Shown piece by piece: positions 60,469 to 64,000 of a stretch of 64,000 nt of DNA. Position numbers and translations under genes: made by a program. Source of the stretch: Leptolinea sp. UBA5203 (GTDB taxonomy: Bacteria; Chloroflexota; Anaerolineae; Anaerolineales; Anaerolineaceae); assembly GCA_002412765.1 (NCBI GenBank), contig DHVR01000021.1, positions 1-64,000 on the forward strand. Reading direction: 5' to 3'. Below the pieces are notes generated by a model. The model saw only the letters and a program-made list of their open reading frames with translations, made no database searches and had not been told where the DNA came from. Every line of letters begins with the position of its first letter. Position 1 is the first letter of the stretch.

Positions 60469-61356
60469 TTACCGAGGGCGAGGACGATAGCCGCGGCTCG
60501 TTTCATAGGGCTCAATTAATTCAATAGTCACACCATGATTATCTTCGGGATACACAAAGGCTTCAAAACCATCTTCGCGATCCAAATAAATCTTGTGTTG
60601 ATACAAAGACACACCAGCTTTCTTGACTCGGTTAACCGCCTCGCGGATATCATCCACTTCCACAGCCAGATGTTCGAGCCCTTCCCCATGTTTCTGCATG
60701 AATTGGTAAACCCGATTTTCAGGGTCATCCGTTTCTACCAGATGCAGCCACATGCGGTCGTTGCCGGTTTCGATCATCATATCTTTCTGGGTGCCATAGT
60801 GCTGATCTTCACGAAGGCCAACCGCTTTCATACCAAACAGTTTTTCAAATTTTTCACAAGCCGCGTGCACATTCTTGACCGCCACACCAATATGCTGAAT
60901 GCCGAGAATGTTATCACCAGTACATTGTTCTTTAACAAAACCATAGCTGGTGGTATGCGGCTGGATCAATTCAACCGTGAAACCAATGCCGTCATCCGGA
61001 AAGACAAAGGCTTCAAAACCGTCGGCAGCATTAAAAATCGTATCTTCAAAAATCGGCACACCGATTTTTCGTAAGTGGGCCACATCTGCTTCGATATCAT
61101 TGGTTTCGAAAGCCAGATGCTCCAGATTTTCGCCGTGTTTTTTCAAAAATTTGTTCACCCGGGATTCAGGGTTCCAGTTCTGAACAAGATGCAGCCAGCA
61201 GCCATTTCGAATCATAATTCGTGCGTCAAGCTGAAATCCTTTTCCTTGATCATTCCGATAATCCTGCGCTACCAAGCCAAATAATTTTTCATAAGTTTCG
61301 CAGGCCTTCTTTAGGTCATCCACCACGAAACCAATGTGATGTAGATTTGTAATCAT
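60469..61356 (-). CDS. Tandem VOC-domain protein (methylmalonyl-CoA epimerase-like modules)
   Basis: 295 residues made of two similar VOC units (about 1-140 and 150-290). Each starts with an HIG motif (LHHIGFVVDDL and IQHIGVAVKNV), has HLV (WLHLVQNW, WLHLVETD) and LEHLA, and ends in a Glu-containing strand (FTVELIQPH, VTIELIEPY), the usual metal-ligand pattern of the superfamily. The ATG at 61356 has GGAGG seven bases upstream. Epimerase, isomerase or lyase activity on a modified acid is possible; the substrate is unknown. Confidence 0.83.
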   Translation of the reverse strand: MITNLHHIGFVVDDLKKACETYEKLFGLVAQDYRNDQGKGFQLDARIMIRNGCWLHLVQNWNPESRVNKFLKKHGENLEHLAFETNDIEADVAHLRKIGVPIFEDTIFNAADGFEAFVFPDDGIGFTVELIQPHTTSYGFVKEQCTGDNILGIQHIGVAVKNVHAACEKFEKLFGMKAVGLREDQHYGTQKDMMIETGNDRMWLHLVETDDPENRVYQFMQKHGEGLEHLAVEVDDIREAVNRVKKAGVSLYQHKIYLDREDGFEAFVYPEDNHGVTIELIEPYETSRGYRPRPR

Positions 61357-61423
61357 GCTCTATCCTCCAAAAAAGATTTTCATTCTGTTTGCTTAGTGTT
61401 AATTGAAAGGATGAATTCTTAAA

Positions 61424-61446
61424 TTTACCGAAAAATAATCGGCAAA
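61424..61446 (-). terminator. Weak terminator-like hairpin after the DppDF gene
   Basis: Eight-bp stem with one G-U on the minus transcript (61424-61431 with 61439-61446), followed by TTTAAGAATT. The U-tract is short, so partial termination is the most that can be claimed. Confidence 0.35.
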
Positions 61447-61458
61447 TAGTTTACCTTT

Positions 61459-63465
61459 TTAAACCCGATGGCAGGCAACAAAATGCCCACTTTCAACTTC
61501 ACGTAATTCCGGTACAGCATCCGCGCAGCCGGGTTGGGCGATGGGGCAGCGGGTTCGGAACCGGCATCCGCTTGGCGGGTGAATAGGGCTGGGCAAATCC
61601 CCTTCCAAAGGAACGCGTCGGCGTTCTAGTTTTGGATTGGGAACAGGGACTGCGGAAAGCAGTGCCTGGGTGTAAGGGTGCAAAGGCCGGGCATAAATAT
61701 CACCCTTCGTGGCAATTTCGGCCATGTTTCCCAGATACAAAACGCCAATTCGATCCGAAATATGTTTCACCACCGACAAATTATGGGCAATGAACAAATA
61801 GGTCAGGTTGCGTTCGCGTTGTAACTCACGCAATAAGTTTAGAATCTGTGCCTGAATGGAAACGTCCAACGCAGAAACCGGCTCATCACAAACAATGAAC
61901 TTCGGATCCAGAATTAATGCACGGGCGATACCAATACGCTGGCGTTGACCACCGGAAAACTCATGCGGGAAGCGGTCAAAGTGATAAGATTCCAAACCTA
62001 CAGAACGCATGGTCTCTACGACTTTTTCTTCCCGTTCTTTCCGGGTCATGTGATAATGAATGCGCAGGCCTTCACCGATAATATCGCCCACTTGCATGCG
62101 GGGATTCAAGGAGGAGTAGGGATCCTGGAAAATAATCTGCATGTCACGGCAAACATCTTTTCGCTGGGAATGGGAAACGCCAACCGCTGATTTTCCATTG
62201 ATCTCAATGGCCCCGGATGTCGGGGTTTCAAGACCGACAATCATCCTTCCGGTCGTGGTTTTGCCGCAGCCGGATTCGCCGACCAGACCAAAAGTTTCAC
62301 CCTGGAAAATATTAAAAGTGAGTTGATCCACAGCATGCACGAAAGTTTTTCCGCGTCCCATGAACCCTTTATTGGCTGTAAAATGTTTCACCAAATTTTC
62401 GACTTTTAATAAAGGTTCCTTGGTTTTATCGATATTCTTAGCTATGGCTGGTGTATATTCTAGAATGCGGTCAATCGTACCCGCGGCCCGTCGTTTATCA
62501 AAATAATTAAAGCAGGCGACTTCAAAGCCAGGACGTACTTCCACTAACAGCGGCACTTCTTCCACACATTGCTGGGAGGCATACGGGCAGCGATCCCGGA
62601 AGGTACAACCCGCAGGAAGATCGAGCAAGTTCGGTACATTGCCCTTAATCACATGCAGCATGTCCACTTCACGATCCAACCCAGGGATGGAAGCCAACAA
62701 GCCTTCCGTATAGGGATGCTGCGGATTCTCAAATAGGTCACCAACAGAACGAACTTCAACTACCCGGCCAGCGTACATAACGGCCACGCGCTCTGCCATC
62801 TCGGCAACAACCCCCAGATCATGGGTGATCAGCATGATGGCCATACCAAATTCTTTCTTTAAATTTCGCATCAAATCAAGAATTTGTGCCTGGATGGTAA
62901 CATCCAAAGCGGTAGTCGGTTCATCAGCCACCAATAATTTCGGGTTACAGCTAATCGCCATGGAGATCATCACGCGCTGGCGCATACCACCAGAAAGTTG
63001 ATGGGGGTAATTGCCCATGCGAGAACGAGGATCAGGAATGCCGGTTAATTCCAAAATTCGAACGGCCCGGTTCATGGCCTCTTCCTTGCTAACTTTTTGA
63101 TGCAAGATGATGGATTCAGTCAGTTGATCGCCAATGGTAAAGACAGGATTGAGGGAGGTCATCGGTTCCTGGAAAATCATGGCGACATCGCCGCCGCGCA
63201 ATTCCCGAAGTTCTTTGGATTTCATCGCCAGAACATCTACATCATTGAAAGTAATACTACCCTGTTCAACTTTTCCGGGAGGAGATGGAATTAAGCGCAT
63301 AACGGATCGAGCTGTTACGGTTTTACCACAACCTGATTCACCCACTACCGCCAGGGTCTCACCGGGTTTGAGTTCGAGCGTCACCCCTTCCACTGCACGG
63401 ACCACCCCTTCGGGAGTATAAAAGCGGACTTGTAAATCTTTGATTTCGAGTAAATTTTCCATCAT
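61459..63465 (-). CDS. Oligopeptide ABC transporter ATPase, fused DppD-DppF
   Basis: 668-residue protein with two complete ABC ATPase domains. The first half (DppD-like) has Walker A GESGCGKT near residue 42, [14 protein letters not shown] and ADEPTTALD; the second half (DppF-like) has [28 protein letters not shown] and CDEPVSALD. Each is followed by an oligopeptide-type C-terminal Cys segment ([24 protein letters not shown]). Usually these are two genes. The start overlaps the DppC stop as TGATG. It is the only peptide-transporter ATPase in the window and may serve all three permease sets. Confidence 0.95.
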   Translation of the reverse strand: MMENLLEIKDLQVRFYTPEGVVRAVEGVTLELKPGETLAVVGESGCGKTVTARSVMRLIPSPPGKVEQGSITFNDVDVLAMKSKELRELRGGDVAMIFQEPMTSLNPVFTIGDQLTESIILHQKVSKEEAMNRAVRILELTGIPDPRSRMGNYPHQLSGGMRQRVMISMAISCNPKLLVADEPTTALDVTIQAQILDLMRNLKKEFGMAIMLITHDLGVVAEMAERVAVMYAGRVVEVRSVGDLFENPQHPYTEGLLASIPGLDREVDMLHVIKGNVPNLLDLPAGCTFRDRCPYASQQCVEEVPLLVEVRPGFEVACFNYFDKRRAAGTIDRILEYTPAIAKNIDKTKEPLLKVENLVKHFTANKGFMGRGKTFVHAVDQLTFNIFQGETFGLVGESGCGKTTTGRMIVGLETPTSGAIEINGKSAVGVSHSQRKDVCRDMQIIFQDPYSSLNPRMQVGDIIGEGLRIHYHMTRKEREEKVVETMRSVGLESYHFDRFPHEFSGGQRQRIGIARALILDPKFIVCDEPVSALDVSIQAQILNLLRELQRERNLTYLFIAHNLSVVKHISDRIGVLYLGNMAEIATKGDIYARPLHPYTQALLSAVPVPNPKLERRRVPLEGDLPSPIHPPSGCRFRTRCPIAQPGCADAVPELREVESGHFVACHRV

Positions 63466-64000
63466 CAATTTCTCAACCTTGGGTCATAAAAGTCCCGTAA
63501 CCAGTCTCCAATAATGTTGATCGACAGTACCGTGAACATAATCGCCAATCCCGGTATAGTAGCCAACCACCATTTTCCAGCTAAGAGCATTTCTCGACTG
63601 TCTGCCAACATGCCACCCCAGGTAGGGACAGAGGCTGGAACACCCAGTCCAAGAAAAGATAATGAGGCTTCTGCCAGGATGGTTGACGCTACATTGAACG
63701 AAGCCAGCACAATCAAAGGTGCTAAGGCATTCGGCAAGATATGCCGGAACATAATGGAAAGTCGGCTATCCCCCAATGCACGGGCGGCATCAACAAATTC
63801 TGTTTCACGCAGGGAAAGCGTTTCTCCACGCACCATACGCGCATAGGTCACCCAGGCAGGTACACCCAGCGTAAGAATCATGGGTATCAGCCGTTGCAAA
63901 GTGGATGCCTGGACATTCACATCCCTATTAGAGTTTAATACTGCCAAAACACTGATGGCCAAAAGGATGAATGGGAAGGCCAATTGTATGTCGGCCAGAC
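63465..64000 (-). CDS. Oligopeptide ABC transporter permease, DppC type (5' end outside window)
   Basis: C-terminal part (at least 177 residues) of a DppC-type permease running off the window edge. Seen: EAA loop VDAARALGDSRLSIMFRHIL, LAEASLSFLGLGVPASVPTW and the end LRDFYDPRLRN. Its start lies beyond 64000. The stop codon overlaps the start of the fused ATPase gene. Confidence 0.92.
   Translation of the reverse strand, partial: LADIQLAFPFILLAISVLAVLNSNRDVNVQASTLQRLIPMILTLGVPAWVTYARMVRGETLSLRETEFVDAARALGDSRLSIMFRHILPNALAPLIVLASFNVASTILAEASLSFLGLGVPASVPTWGGMLADSREMLLAGKWWLATIPGLAIMFTVLSINIIGDWLRDFYDPRLRN

Noticed and set aside
1..64000. Search for CRISPR arrays, tRNA/rRNA, insertion sequences, phage or conjugation genes
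   Set aside because: No regularly spaced repeats, tRNA T-loop patterns, transposase motifs or phage genes were seen.

Overview
The window is a 64 kb stretch in which all 53 recognisable genes (the last one cut by the window edge) lie on the minus strand, with short gaps, ATGA overlaps and Shine-Dalgarno sites before almost every start. I see no rRNA, tRNA, CRISPR array, insertion sequence or phage gene. The content points to an anaerobic, amino-acid- and peptide-fermenting bacterium, most likely of the phylum Chloroflexota (Anaerolineae-like). The reasons are an oxygen-sensitive indolepyruvate ferredoxin oxidoreductase, a fused ADP-forming acyl-CoA synthetase, ATP-type PEP carboxykinase, and binding-protein lipoproteins with Val/Glu-rich or Ala/Pro-rich linkers after the lipobox. 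The taxonomic call is inference.

Reading in the direction of transcription (high to low coordinates): 64.0-58.2 kb holds an oligopeptide ABC permease (partial), a fused DppD-DppF ATPase, a tandem VOC protein, an aspartoacylase-type deacylase and an aminotransferase. 58.1-47.5 kb is a dipeptide-hydrolase block in mirrored order, M20-C69-M24-M24-MFS-C69-M20, followed by an Ldh2-type dehydrogenase. 47.3-42.4 kb has a FadR-type GntR regulator with its own terminator, then an amidohydrolase preceded by a double operator, then TldD-TldE. 42.3-26.2 kb is a long run: peptide-binding lipoprotein, DppB, DppC, S9 peptidase, D-2-hydroxyacid dehydrogenase, sugar-nucleotide-type epimerase, AstE/aspartoacylase deacylase, SDR, DUF362, (operator) DUF362, SDR, two Gfo/Idh oxidoreductases and a TIM-barrel glycosidase-like protein, ending in an intrinsic terminator. 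26.1-25.7 kb is a lone VOC gene with terminator. 25.5-19.0 kb is an operon with a near-consensus promoter: two degenerate M24 proteins, DppB, DppC and a peptide-binding lipoprotein, again ending in a terminator. 18.9-15.9 kb holds an internally duplicated amino-acid-binding lipoprotein and its ATPase, but no permease. 15.7-11.0 kb is a second GntR gene heading a PPC-domain protein, two threonine-dehydratase-type lyases, RidA and a PhzF-type protein. 10.8-1.8 kb is IorA-IorB-hydantoin racemase-aminotransferase-acyl-CoA synthetase-hydantoinase-aspartate carbamoyltransferase, ending in a terminator, and finally pckA.

Together the genes describe import of peptides, hydrolysis of dipeptides and modified amino acids, racemisation and deamination or transamination, oxidation of 2-oxoacids to acyl-CoA, and ATP formation by ADP-forming synthetase. 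Four features stand out. (1) A shared palindrome ATTGT-N2-ACAAT occurs at both GntR promoters, at the amidohydrolase-TldD-TldE unit and inside the DUF362 pair, which defines a candidate regulon. (2) Tandem paralogue pairs recur throughout (dehydratases, M24, Gfo/Idh, DUF362, M20, C69). (3) Four M24 'pita-bread' proteins have lost most canonical metal ligands. (4) A set of strong intercistronic hairpins lacks U-tracts. The 26-47 kb regulon is the best candidate for an undescribed catabolic system.
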